64,000 nucleotides of DNA from Pseudorhizobium pelagicum (lineage in GTDB: Bacteria; Pseudomonadota; Alphaproteobacteria; Rhizobiales; Rhizobiaceae): the NCBI GenBank assembly GCA_000722615.1, contig JOKI01000006.1:1-64000 (forward strand), written 5' to 3'. Below, piece by piece: positions 25,850-33,532 of the stretch (positions are counted from its first letter, which is position 1; the number at the start of each line of letters is the position of its first letter). The position numbers were made by a program, and so were the translations under genes. The notes under the pieces were generated by a model. The model was given only the letters and a program-made list of their open reading frames with translations, had not been told where the DNA came from and made no database searches.

Positions 25850-26406
25850 ACATCATTCTTTGTCGGTTCTGCTACCCTTTCGCGGGTGCGACCATGGGAG
25901 GCTTTGCCGACGATTGCGAAACGCTCGACGAACCGCCAAGGAATACCTGGGGCAGCGCTACCGGAGGGGCTGCATCTTGCCCTGCAAGAGAGCGGCGGGC
26001 AATCGACGTGGCAGCGGCGTTCGTGTCGCTGTCATGGACCTGCAGAAACAAAAAAGGCCGGGGCGAAATCGCACCGACCTTCCTCATCATCGCATGTCAC
26101 CGGCACCAGTACATCCGTGGTCAGGGTTCAAGCGATGCGGGCACTGCGAGCGGCGATCGACTCGGCGCCCATCGTCATGCCACCGCATGGTAATATCCAA
26201 CGAACATGTCGGGACAATGACGGTTCGAAGCAGGCAGCGCCACCGATGGGACGCTGGCGAAACAACCAGTGGCGCGTTGCAGGCGATAGGCGAGGACTTC
26301 CAGCAGAGGCCGAAGCACCATCCGCCCCTGAAGACACCCGGCCATGGGCTGAGCGTTTTGGCCGAAACCTGGGCCTGCCCTTCTGGACTCCGTCCACCGG
26401 CACGCT
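25850..26406. other. Intergenic region between divergent XRE regulator and HWE kinase
   Basis: About 560 bases with no supported protein gene: frames on both strands are Arg/Ala-rich and lack ribosome-binding sites. A leftward intrinsic terminator lies at 26049-26081 with no obvious gene feeding it. The sequence between about 26082 and 26190 could be a small leftward transcript, with TATTAC near 26185 as a possible -10. Confidence 0.4.
26049..26081 (-). terminator. Intrinsic terminator on the minus strand (possible sRNA end)
   Basis: On the minus strand AAGG, CGG and GCG segments (26081 leftward) pair with CGC, CCG and CCTT to give an imperfect stem of about 11 pairs, followed directly by TTTTTTG. 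This is a good intrinsic terminator, but no convincing open frame precedes it. Confidence 0.55.
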
Positions 26407-27900
26407 ATGTGCTCCTGCATCATGAACCAGACAACCCACATGCAGCTCACGAACCCGGATTGCGGCAGGCTCTTTCGCAATCATGACTGGTCCGCCACTC
26501 CCCTTGGCGCAGTCGAGACCTGGCCGGTGGAGCTGCGCACCCTTACCAGTGTGATGATGGGATCTCTCCAGCCGATGCTGCTCGTCTGGGGACCATCACA
26601 GACGACGATCTACAACGACGGCTACGCTGCAATGTGCGGCAGCCGACACCCGGCAGCCTTTGCGGGAACCTTCCGCTCTCTCTGGCATGACATCTGGGAC
26701 CAGGTCGAACCGATCATCGACGCTGCCTTTGAGGGCCGTGGCACCGCGATGGACGACATCGAGTTCATCATGCACCGCAATGGCTATCCCGAAGAAGCCC
26801 ATTTTGCCTTCTCCTACACACCGGTACGCGACCCATGGGGCGCGGTGCTTGGAATGTTCTGCGCCTGCAACGAGATCACCAGCCAAGTGGCCGCGCGCCG
26901 TGCGGAACGGACCCAAAGGGAAAGGTTCAGGCAGGTCTTTGAACTCAGTCCGGGCGGGATCGCCATGCTCATGGGTTCCAACCACGTCTTCGACTATGCC
27001 AATGAAGAGTACCACTCGATCATCGGCCGCGGTCGCGAGATCATCGGCAAGCCGGTCGCAGACGCCCTTTCCGAGGTGGTGAGGCAGGGCATCATCAATC
27101 TTCTGGACGACGTCTATCGCAGCGGCGAACCCCTCGTTGCAAAGGACAGGCGCATCGACTTGAACCGTGGGCCTGACGGCGAGAAGCAGAGCCGCCGCAT
27201 CGACTTCGTCTATCAGCCGATGAAGGACGATGCCGGCAACGTGGCCGGCATCCTGGTTCAGGCCAGGGACGTGACGGAGCTGCGCGCTGACGAGGAGCGG
27301 CGCGACCTCCTGTCCCATGAGCTTGGTCACCGGCTCAAGAACCAGCTTGCCATGGTCCAGGCAATTGCATCGCAGACGCTTCGAAGTGCTCCCGACCTGG
27401 TTACCGCCAGGCGCCGGCTTTCAGAGCGCATCGGCGTCCTGAGCGACGCTCATGACGTGATCCTCGAAGGTGGACGCGGCGCATCGACTGTCCTGCAGCT
27501 GGTCCAGCAGATGACAGCCGTCCACGATGATCCCTCCAATCCTCGGATCAGGATCGCGGGCCCCAACCTCAAGATCGGGTCCCGCCCGTCGCTCTCGCTG
27601 TCACTGATCCTGCATGAGCTCGCCACCAATGCGATGAAGTACGGCGCCCTGTCATCCGCAGAAGGAACAGTCAAGCTGCAATGGCGCGTCGGCGGAGAGA
27701 CGGGCGACCGCTTCGAACTCACCTGGGCTGAAGCAGGAGGCCCTCGCGTTGATCCTTCGGCGTCCCCAGGGTCTGGAACGCGGCTGATCACTGCAGGCTT
27801 GAACGGCACGTTGGACGGCCGGGTCGAGCTTGTCTATCACGAATCGGGGCTCCTTTGCCGCGTCACCTGCGATCTCGAGACGTTTCAGAAGGAGCACTGA
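26407..27900 (+). CDS. PAS-domain HWE-family sensor histidine kinase
   Basis: A 497-residue soluble kinase. An N-terminal PAS/GAF-like region (about 40-160) and a PAS domain (about 180-290, FELSPGGIAMLMGSNHVFDY) precede a phospho-acceptor helix LLSHELGHRLKNQLAMVQAI typical of HWE/HisKA_2 kinases. The ATP-binding domain has HELATNAMKYGALS and the diagnostic W-x-E in LTWAEAGGP. No membrane helix is evident, so the signal is cytoplasmic. HWE kinases of Rhizobiales often act in light or general-stress signalling. The next gene, a single-domain receiver, starts within this gene's stop codon (ATGA). The N-terminus is uncertain (ATG 26407, 26422 or 26440; none has a good ribosome-binding site). Confidence 0.88.
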   Translation: MCSCIMNQTTHMQLTNPDCGRLFRNHDWSATPLGAVETWPVELRTLTSVMMGSLQPMLLVWGPSQTTIYNDGYAAMCGSRHPAAFAGTFRSLWHDIWDQVEPIIDAAFEGRGTAMDDIEFIMHRNGYPEEAHFAFSYTPVRDPWGAVLGMFCACNEITSQVAARRAERTQRERFRQVFELSPGGIAMLMGSNHVFDYANEEYHSIIGRGREIIGKPVADALSEVVRQGIINLLDDVYRSGEPLVAKDRRIDLNRGPDGEKQSRRIDFVYQPMKDDAGNVAGILVQARDVTELRADEERRDLLSHELGHRLKNQLAMVQAIASQTLRSAPDLVTARRRLSERIGVLSDAHDVILEGGRGASTVLQLVQQMTAVHDDPSNPRIRIAGPNLKIGSRPSLSLSLILHELATNAMKYGALSSAEGTVKLQWRVGGETGDRFELTWAEAGGPRVDPSASPGSGTRLITAGLNGTLDGRVELVYHESGLLCRVTCDLETFQKEH

Positions 27901-28262
27901 TGCCGACAAGGGTTCTGGTGGTTGAAGACGACGGACTGATCCGTCTCGATCTGGCCGACACCCTGTCGGAGGCCGGCTATGACGTGGTTGAAGCGGCAAA
28001 TGCGGATCAGGCCCTGGCGATCCTTCAACAGCGTAGCGATATCAATATGCTCCTGACGGACATCGACATGCCCGGATCGATGAACGGCATCCAGCTTGCG
28101 GCCCTAACCGCCGAGCGGTGGCCCGACTGCGCCATAGTGGTGATTTCGGGACGCTATACGCCGGTGAAAGGGGTACTTCCGAGTGGCGCCCGGTTCATCG
28201 CCAAGCCGGTCTCCGAAAAGCTGCTGCACTCGGTGCTCTCCCAGATTCCGGAGCTGTCGTAG
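27900..28262 (+). CDS. Single-domain response regulator (receiver only)
   Basis: A 120-residue stand-alone receiver. The acidic pair (VVEDD), the phospho-acceptor Asp (LLTDIDMPG), the conserved Ser (VISGRY) and Lys (FIAKPVS) are all present, so it should accept phosphate. No output domain is attached, so it probably works through another protein or as a phosphate sink. It is translationally coupled to the upstream HWE kinase (overlapping stop/start; AAGGAG upstream), which is its likely partner. Similar FixJ/CheY-like receivers follow HWE kinases in rhizobia. Confidence 0.88.
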   Translation: MPTRVLVVEDDGLIRLDLADTLSEAGYDVVEAANADQALAILQQRSDINMLLTDIDMPGSMNGIQLAALTAERWPDCAIVVISGRYTPVKGVLPSGARFIAKPVSEKLLHSVLSQIPELS

Positions 28263-28518
28263 TTCCCGCCCTAGCGCCGTCCACTCCTCGTGCAGGCTGC
28301 AGCAGATCAGTTGCGGACGAGCAGCAAGGCTGATCAGTGCCTGCGCGTTCAGGCCCTTTCGGTTTCACGCCACGCCAACATGAAAGAGATCAGCGTGAGG
28401 TCCCAATCAGCTCCTCAACTGACGTACCCTATCGAGCGGCCTTCTCCTCGGGAGCAAAGGTTACTATGGGAACGCCGCCTTCCGGAGTGAGAGACGCGAT
28501 CTGGCTTGCAGAGTAGTC

Positions 28519-29208
28519 TCATGGCGCATGGATCAGGCGATCATACTCAGCTTCGGGTACGCCATAGGAGCCGCCCGCCAAGGCCTCCAACGTCTTTCTG
28601 TTGCGCACCGTCACGAGGCCGCGTTCAGCGCGAATACAGCGTGTCGATTCCAAAGCATGAATTGCATCTGTGACGCTGGGGCGGCGAACGCCGAGCATCA
28701 GGGCAAAGAATTCGTGGGTGAGTGGCAGCTCATCACCGAGCCTGTCTTGAGCCATCAGCACCCAACGCGCCAGCCGCTGTTCCACGGTGGACCGTCCGTC
28801 CGCCAAAGCCGTTGCGGCGATCTGGACCTGAAAAACATGCACGTAACGCAGGACGGTGTGGCGAAACGCGACGTTTTCCTCAAGCTTTGCCTGAAAGACA
28901 GAGGCTGGAATACGAAGAGCCTCTCCTCCAGCCTGCATGAATGACCGATGCGGCGTACGGTCTACACCAAGAGCTAGAGCGGCCCCCGAAAAACCTTCTC
29001 GACCGACGCAACCTATCTCGATGCTTTTTCCGTCGGAGGTCGCGACTTCGGACGACAGCCCACTTTCGAAAAAGTAAGCATGCCCGATAGGAGCCAGGGA
29101 TTCAAACAGAACATCTCCCCGCTTCAGTTCGACGCGTTCGAAGTGGGGAGCAACTCGTTCAAGCTCTGCTGGCTGCAGCGATTGAAGAAGGGTATTGAAT
29201 GTCTGCAT
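28519..29208 (-). CDS. Crp/Fnr-family transcriptional regulator
   Basis: A 229-residue regulator with an N-terminal cyclic-nucleotide-binding-type beta-barrel (about 20-125, including RGDVLFESLAPIGHAYFFES) and a C-terminal winged helix (ALMLGVRRPSVTDAIHALES) of the Crp type. The Fnr iron-sulfur cysteines are absent; the phosphate-binding cassette of CRP is not clearly conserved. Ligand therefore unknown. It is a single gene. About 250 bases separate it from the receiver gene on the other strand; that gap holds a short frame ending in a motif discussed in the findings. Confidence 0.85.
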   Translation of the reverse strand: MQTFNTLLQSLQPAELERVAPHFERVELKRGDVLFESLAPIGHAYFFESGLSSEVATSDGKSIEIGCVGREGFSGAALALGVDRTPHRSFMQAGGEALRIPASVFQAKLEENVAFRHTVLRYVHVFQVQIAATALADGRSTVEQRLARWVLMAQDRLGDELPLTHEFFALMLGVRRPSVTDAIHALESTRCIRAERGLVTVRNRKTLEALAGGSYGVPEAEYDRLIHAP

Positions 29209-29273
29209 GACGCGAAGCCTTGTAAGCTGGGGCGGCCTTTGGGAGGTAACTGGTCGGCGCGATGGTTTGCCGA

Positions 29274-29522
29274 TCAGGTTCTTGCGAAGCTGGCTTTCAG
29301 CACTGACTCGAAGGAGACCTCTTCAAGGACCGCGCCGTCAGCATCTGCAATTTGGAACACGTCAGCGTCCAGCGGCTCCCCTTTCACAAGCCGTTCAGCC
29401 ATAATTTCCCGCGCTGCCATCATAGCCTCTTGCCGGGCGAGCGCAATGGAGGGGAACTCCGCGCCCTCCAGATCATGATCGACGCGTTCATCTCTGCGCA
29501 GGTGGAAATAGAAGTACGGCAT
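29274..29522 (-). CDS. DUF6894 family small protein
   Basis: An 82-residue protein starting MPYFYFHLRRDERVDHDLEG, the hallmark of the DUF6894 family of small rhizobial proteins (usually 75-85 residues). The mid-segment SIALARQEAMMAAREIMAER and the C-terminal VLEEVSFESVL also fit. The start at 29522 is set by AAAGGA about 9 bases upstream and the conserved N-terminus; the longer upstream frame is Arg/Cys-rich. Function unknown. Such proteins recur near stress-response genes in this order of bacteria. A perfect 16-bp palindrome lies about 50 bases upstream of the start. Confidence 0.8.
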   Translation of the reverse strand: MPYFYFHLRRDERVDHDLEGAEFPSIALARQEAMMAAREIMAERLVKGEPLDADVFQIADADGAVLEEVSFESVLKASFART

Positions 29523-29574
29523 CGGCAGGTTCCTTTCTGCGCAGCACAACTGACAAAGACGCCTACGGTTTCGG

Positions 29575-29590
29575 CGAAATTGCAATTTCG
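29575..29590. promoter_or_regulatory. Perfect 16-bp palindrome upstream of the DUF6894 gene
   Basis: CGAAATTGCAATTTCG is a perfect palindrome 53 bases upstream of the DUF6894 start codon and could be an operator. It does not fit the Fnr/FixK box (TTGAT-N4-ATCAA), so the adjacent Crp-type regulator is not an obvious candidate. Confidence 0.4.
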
Positions 29591-30200
29591 TTGGCAGACG
29601 CCATCGACGATGGCGGCAACTGTGCCGTCGCCTGCGGATTGACCACACTCAATTCGCTGATCTCGATCCACCGCCAGCGGAGACTTCAGCACGACCCAAG
29701 CAAGGTGATGGAGGAGCCGGGTCCCCATGCCGGCGACCAGCAGGACCGAGTGTCCCTGCTGCCCGACAGGTCTAGCCTTCGGATCAGGGCCGGGCAGGCG
29801 CGCAAACTGGGCTCTCGAACTGGGCATGGATCAGCGTCATAAGATCATTCTTGATGTACCCGGCCAGATGAAGCTGTACTCCCCCGCCCCTTGTCGGCCA
29901 GCCCGAGCAATCCCGGTGGGTCAGCTTCAGCCGGTCTGGCTTCCGCGACCGGAACGCAAGACCGCTCCGGTGAACGGGATCCCCGTCCAGACATTGGCGG
30001 CGCGCCTTCATCGGCTCTACCGCTTCGTGAGAACCTCCGACGATGTCTCCATGAAGGAATTCCTTGCCACTCGTCCGGGAGCGTCGATCACAGATCGACG
30101 AGAGCGGGCAATTTGGGAGCGACGCCGGTTGCCAACTGACTGAGAGGCGTCGGATGGAACCCGGATTGACAGGGTCTCCTAAGCGAGCGCTTGACCTTCA
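29591..30200. other. Region without a well-supported gene
   Basis: About 600 bases with overlapping weak frames on both strands. The only item of note is a short rightward frame (ATG 30051 to stop 30143, 30 residues, ending IWERRRLPTD). Its ending resembles that of another short frame at 28380-28490 (LLWERRLPE). No ribosome-binding site, promoter or known domain was found, so neither is listed as a gene. Confidence 0.35.
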
Positions 30201-30494
30201 CTATAGAAAGCGTCTGCGCTTGCCATCGGAAACGGCGACATGGACAAGAACCGTCGTAGTCAACAGGATGCTCGACACCAGCGCTGCGATGGACAACAGG
30301 CCGCCGTTGCTGATCTCGGCCTTCGCCTTGAAGCCGGCGCGCTTGTTCACCATCAGCGACACTTCGGCTCGCTGACGCTGCGCCAGCAGAGACTGGCGAC
30401 CATTGCCGGCTATCCGTTCCTCCGGCTGATCGTCGAAGTCGCCCTCAAGGCCAATACCGGGATCTTGAGAGACGGAAACGAGGTGCCTGCTCAC
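30201..30494 (-). CDS. Small membrane protein, coupled to the DUF3606 gene
   Basis: A 97-residue protein that begins at a GTG overlapping the stop of the DUF3606 gene (GTGA), suggesting translational coupling. The C-terminal half carries a membrane helix (GLLSIAALVSSILLTTTVLV) followed by a basic tail. The segment from about residue 48 (MVNKRAGFKAKAEISNGG) looks like small rhizobial membrane proteins and could itself be the start. Function unknown. If co-transcribed it would be under the stress-type promoter at 30701-30725. Confidence 0.5.
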   Translation of the reverse strand: MSRHLVSVSQDPGIGLEGDFDDQPEERIAGNGRQSLLAQRQRAEVSLMVNKRAGFKAKAEISNGGLLSIAALVSSILLTTTVLVHVAVSDGKRRRFL

Positions 30495-30670
30495 GTCTTC
30501 TTCTCCAGGTCCGCCTCGACCTTCTCGCGACTGTTGCCGACGCTTCTGATCGACTCCTTCACCGCATCCTGGGACACACCCTCCTTGCGCGCTTCGTAAC
30601 GCACTTCGTATTCCTGTCCTCCTGCAACCCGCGCCCGATCCTGTGCACGTCCTCTCGAAGTCGTCGACAT
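30491..30670 (-). CDS. DUF3606-like 59-residue stress protein
   Basis: A 59-residue hydrophilic protein starting MSTTSRGRAQDRARVAGGQE, with YEVRYEARKEGVSQDAVKES and SIRSVGNSREKVEADL. The pattern matches the DUF3606 family of very small rhizobial proteins. AGGAGG lies 5 bases upstream of the ATG at 30670. It is preceded by a near-perfect EcfG-type promoter, so induction in the general stress response is likely (inference). The next gene starts within its stop codon. Confidence 0.75.
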   Translation of the reverse strand: MSTTSRGRAQDRARVAGGQEYEVRYEARKEGVSQDAVKESIRSVGNSREKVEADLEKKT

Positions 30671-30700
30671 GTGATCCTCCTTATTGGTTATCCTGCATTA

Positions 30701-30725
30701 AACGCTGGTGGATTCATCATGTTCC
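30701..30725 (-). promoter_or_regulatory. EcfG-type (general stress) promoter for the DUF3606 gene
   Basis: On the minus strand GGAAC (30725-30721) is followed by a 16-base spacer and CGTT (30704-30701). This is the alphaproteobacterial EcfG consensus with ideal spacing, about 30 bases before the start codon of the 59-residue gene. Confidence 0.75.
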
Positions 30726-30913
30726 CGGACGGAGAAGCAGAAAATGAACTGCTACCCCTCTCCTGTTCGCCGCGGGCGGCGTCCCGCTCCATCTCGCGTC
30801 AAGCCATCCCTGGCAGCAACAGCCCTGCAGAATCACGGCGCCCCGCGTTGGCTCTTGCGTCCCGATCCGCCGCAAAGGTCGAAAACCGATCGATCTCCTG
30901 ATGAAGATGAAGA

Positions 30914-30939
30914 GGAACCAAGTCGGTCAGTGCAGCGTT
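30914..30939 (+). promoter_or_regulatory. EcfG-type (general stress) promoter for the DUF982-sigma factor genes
   Basis: GGAAC at 30914-30918 and CGTT at 30936-30939, separated by 17 bases, fit the EcfG consensus. The -10 lies 37 bases before the DUF982 start codon. With the site at 30701-30725 this makes two stress-type promoters pointing in opposite directions about 190 bases apart. Confidence 0.7.
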
Positions 30940-30976
30940 TTGCGGCACGGCCGAACTCGGCGCGGGAGGAGAGAGC

Positions 30977-31279
30977 ATGACCAGCCCCAGAGACCGGTGG
31001 AGCGCCCCGGTCGAGATTGACCTGATCACCACCGGGAAACAGGAGATCAACGGCCCGTTCGAAGCACTGATCTGGCTGACGGATCGCTGGCCCTACCAGC
31101 GAGGCATCCACTTTGTCAGGGCCCGAAGCGCCTGTCGCGGTGCTCTGGCCGGACACACCAGTCTGGAGACCGCAAGGGAGGCGTTCCGCAGCGCTGTCGA
31201 CGAGGCCGATTGCCACAAGGATGACTGGCGTCCTCTCCTGCAGCAGGCGACGCCGCATTCCTGGCAGCCAAAGCTGTAG
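30977..31279 (+). CDS. DUF982 family small protein
   Basis: A 100-residue protein of the DUF982 family, recognised from INGPFEALIWLTDRWPYQRG (the conserved aligned-Trp/Pro core) and the LETAREAFRSAVDEAD helix. The family is expanded in Rhizobiales and has no defined function. GGAGAGAG precedes the ATG. An EcfG-type promoter lies immediately upstream and a sigma-factor gene starts 90 bases downstream in the same direction, so the two may form one stress-induced transcript. Confidence 0.82.
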   Translation: MTSPRDRWSAPVEIDLITTGKQEINGPFEALIWLTDRWPYQRGIHFVRARSACRGALAGHTSLETAREAFRSAVDEADCHKDDWRPLLQQATPHSWQPKL

Positions 31280-31369
31280 ACCACTGAGCGCAGCGCGATC
31301 CGCGCCTGCCCGCGCTGCAAACCCGCCCATCCTCACCCAAAAATACGCCCACGCTCAGGGAGACATTGC

Positions 31370-31870
31370 ATGCCAAAGGTAAACGACCTTCCGACCTTCA
31401 GCGCAGAGGTGGTTGCGCTTCTGCCGGCTCTCAGAGCGTTTGCCAGACGGTTCTGCCGGGAACAGAGCGACCAGGAGGACCTGGTGCAGGAGACCGTGCT
31501 GAAGGCATTCGCCAATGCCGACAGGTTCCAGGCGGGCACGAACTTGAAGTCATGGCTCTTCACCATTGAGTACAACGCCTTTTGCAACATCTACGGTCGA
31601 TCCAGACGCCAGGTCATCGGCAGCAACGAGCCCGCAGCTCTTCAGGTTGCCGTCAAGCCGGAGCAGGAGTGGGCAGTCTGTGCGGCGGATTTCGCACACG
31701 CGCTGTCAGCACTTCCGCATCATTACCGTTTGGCCGTCCAATGGGTTCTCATTGAGGGCGTCAGCTATGAAGATGCAGCAAGGCGATCAGGCTGCGCGCT
31801 GGGCACCGTCAAAAGCCGCGTCAACCGCGGCAGAAGCCAGCTGGCCGAGCAGATCATGTGGTGGGACTGA
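31370..31870 (+). CDS. ECF sigma factor, EcfG-like
   Basis: A 166-residue sigma-70 family protein with only regions 2 and 4. Region 2 contains EQSDQEDLVQETVLKAFANA and TNLKSWLFTIEYNAF; region 4 contains YEDAARRSGCALGTVKSRVN. The pattern, including GTVKSRVNRGRSQL, resembles EcfG-type general-stress sigma factors more than iron- or heme-type ECFs. No NepR/PhyR anti-sigma module is in the window. It lies downstream of a DUF982 gene with an EcfG-type promoter, suggesting a paralogue that can be autoregulated or induced by another EcfG. Confidence 0.85.
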   Translation: MPKVNDLPTFSAEVVALLPALRAFARRFCREQSDQEDLVQETVLKAFANADRFQAGTNLKSWLFTIEYNAFCNIYGRSRRQVIGSNEPAALQVAVKPEQEWAVCAADFAHALSALPHHYRLAVQWVLIEGVSYEDAARRSGCALGTVKSRVNRGRSQLAEQIMWWD

Positions 31871-32016
31871 GAGCTGTCTGCAACGCCGAGCTCATCGGCT
31901 CCAAGCCTCCTTGGCGTCGTCCGCGGGCAAGCGGCAACCAGCGACTCCAACGCGGCTTGTGGCTCCAACAGATCATCGCCTTGTCTGTGGTTGATAATGC
32001 CTGGCCCGCTTACGAT

Positions 32017-32751
32017 CTAGCGATCGCGCCGTCGCGGCTGGCGATGGGCGTCCCGGAAGGCCGGGGAGATTTCCCGCTCGCGCGTGGAGAGAAGATTCCA
32101 GTCGGCGACGGGCCGGCGGCCAAGCGTGCGATCGACCGCTTTCTTTCGCCATTCGTCCATATCGAGGACATAGGTCCCCCAGATCCCATGGCGCCCGCCG
32201 ATGGCCTGGGATTGCGCGGCGCGATCGTCGGGCCGGCTTGCCCCGCCGGTTGCAAGTCTCGCCCAGCCGACGCGGAGCATCTCGCGGCCGAGATCAAGGG
32301 AGCCCACCCGGCAGACACCGACGTGGACCGTGCCGGTGGCACCGGGGTCCAGAAGGCAGGTCACCCTCCGGTCGCCGACGAGACGCTTGAGCCACGCCAT
32401 GGCGAGCGCACCGCAGGCCACCGGCGCCGGCGACGGTCCCGCCGTGGCCGCATGCGGATCAAACGACCATTGCGGCAGATCGCAGGTATCGATGTCCGAA
32501 AGCCGTACCAGCATCCGCGGACCTGGCAGCCAAAGCGTGCGCCCATCCACGACCGCCGCACGACCCACAACCCGTGCCGATCGGACGATTTCTTTCGTGG
32601 CAGCTTCTTTCGTGGCAGCCGGCAGACCGCTCGCATCGGCAGCAGACAGGCTTCCAGGAAACAGCAGAACCACCACCAAAAGAATGTCACCGGCTCTGCC
32701 GTGAAATTCCCGGACCCGGCGACTGACCGCCTTGCAAGATCTCAGAATCAT
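32017..32751 (-). CDS. Exported thermonuclease-like (SNase-fold) protein, second of a pair
   Basis: A 244-residue protein with an N-terminal signal or anchor (ILLVVVLLFPGSLSAADA) and an SNase-like region: VDGRTLWLPGPRMLVRLSDI, then VTCLLDPGATGTVHV and LGREMLRVGWARLA. Within the alignment the catalytic Glu of staphylococcal nuclease (normally IDAPE) is not evident (IDTCDLPQ) and the second Arg position is also not matched. Nuclease activity is therefore doubtful. Its start overlaps the stop of the upstream gene by 4 bases. The pair diverges from the type IV secretion operon. Confidence 0.65.
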   Translation of the reverse strand: MILRSCKAVSRRVREFHGRAGDILLVVVLLFPGSLSAADASGLPAATKEAATKEIVRSARVVGRAAVVDGRTLWLPGPRMLVRLSDIDTCDLPQWSFDPHAATAGPSPAPVACGALAMAWLKRLVGDRRVTCLLDPGATGTVHVGVCRVGSLDLGREMLRVGWARLATGGASRPDDRAAQSQAIGGRHGIWGTYVLDMDEWRKKAVDRTLGRRPVADWNLLSTREREISPAFRDAHRQPRRRDR

Positions 32752-33377
32752 TGCGCCTCAACCCTCGGATCTGCCCACATTCCGTAGCCGGCACGGCCAA
32801 TGCGCTCGGCCTCTTCCAGGTCCGGCCGCAGGGACGCGCCGACCTGGTTCTTCGACAGGCGAAGCGCGCCCACGGACAGGAGCTGCTCTTCAACATTGGT
32901 CACGGCATCAAGAGCGCCGGGATAATGGGTATGGATGAAGCAGGTGACATCCTGGACCGGCGCATCGCGTTCGGTCAAAAATGCCCGGCAGAAGATCACC
33001 TTGGCGGGCTTCAACAGGATGTCGAGCTGGTTGCGGGCGTAGGCATCGCAGCTGCCGGCAAAGCCCTCCCGGGGATTGACCATCTCACCCCGGCACGGCT
33101 CCAGGCCAAAGAGATGGAGTGTCACGGCAGAACCGACGGCGATGTCGACCGGGGAACGGGACTGAAACCCGTCGGCCGCAGCAAAACCTGCTCGCGCCAC
33201 CGGCTTGCGGGCAGCATCATAGTATTCGATCACCAGCACGGTTTTTCCAGGCGCCGCCAGAGAGCGGACATAGGCGGGATCGACCGCACCACCTGCCCAT
33301 GCCGGAGCGGCAGCCACACTCGTCATCAGCACAACGGCGGCAACCATCGCCGAGCGCATTACCGAATATGTTCGCAT
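32748..33377 (-). CDS. Exported nuclease-like protein, first of a pair, divergent from virB1
   Basis: A 209-residue secreted protein: signal peptide of about 28 residues (MVAAVVLMTSVAAAPAWA), a Cys-containing middle domain, and a C-terminal stretch (EAERIGRAGYGMWADPRVEA) like the end of SNase-fold proteins, where AE..A...GlWa is typical. The start at 33377 begins the signal peptide; the longer frame is unlikely. With the following gene it forms a two-gene operon transcribed away from virB1, sharing the 155-base promoter region. Role unknown; it may be an envelope factor accompanying the secretion system (inference). Confidence 0.6.
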   Translation of the reverse strand: MRTYSVMRSAMVAAVVLMTSVAAAPAWAGGAVDPAYVRSLAAPGKTVLVIEYYDAARKPVARAGFAAADGFQSRSPVDIAVGSAVTLHLFGLEPCRGEMVNPREGFAGSCDAYARNQLDILLKPAKVIFCRAFLTERDAPVQDVTCFIHTHYPGALDAVTNVEEQLLSVGALRLSKNQVGASLRPDLEEAERIGRAGYGMWADPRVEAQ

Positions 33378-33532
33378 GAAACTGACCCCGGTATTATTTT
33401 TTGGCTTTCCTAGCGATCTTTCTTGTCGTAGAATAGAACACATTCGGTAACATTGCCAGGGCATTTTCTGGTCGTGACGCGAGGGGCCATCTGCTCCTCA
33501 CCGCTGCCAACTCGCCTGGGCGGAGGGATCGC

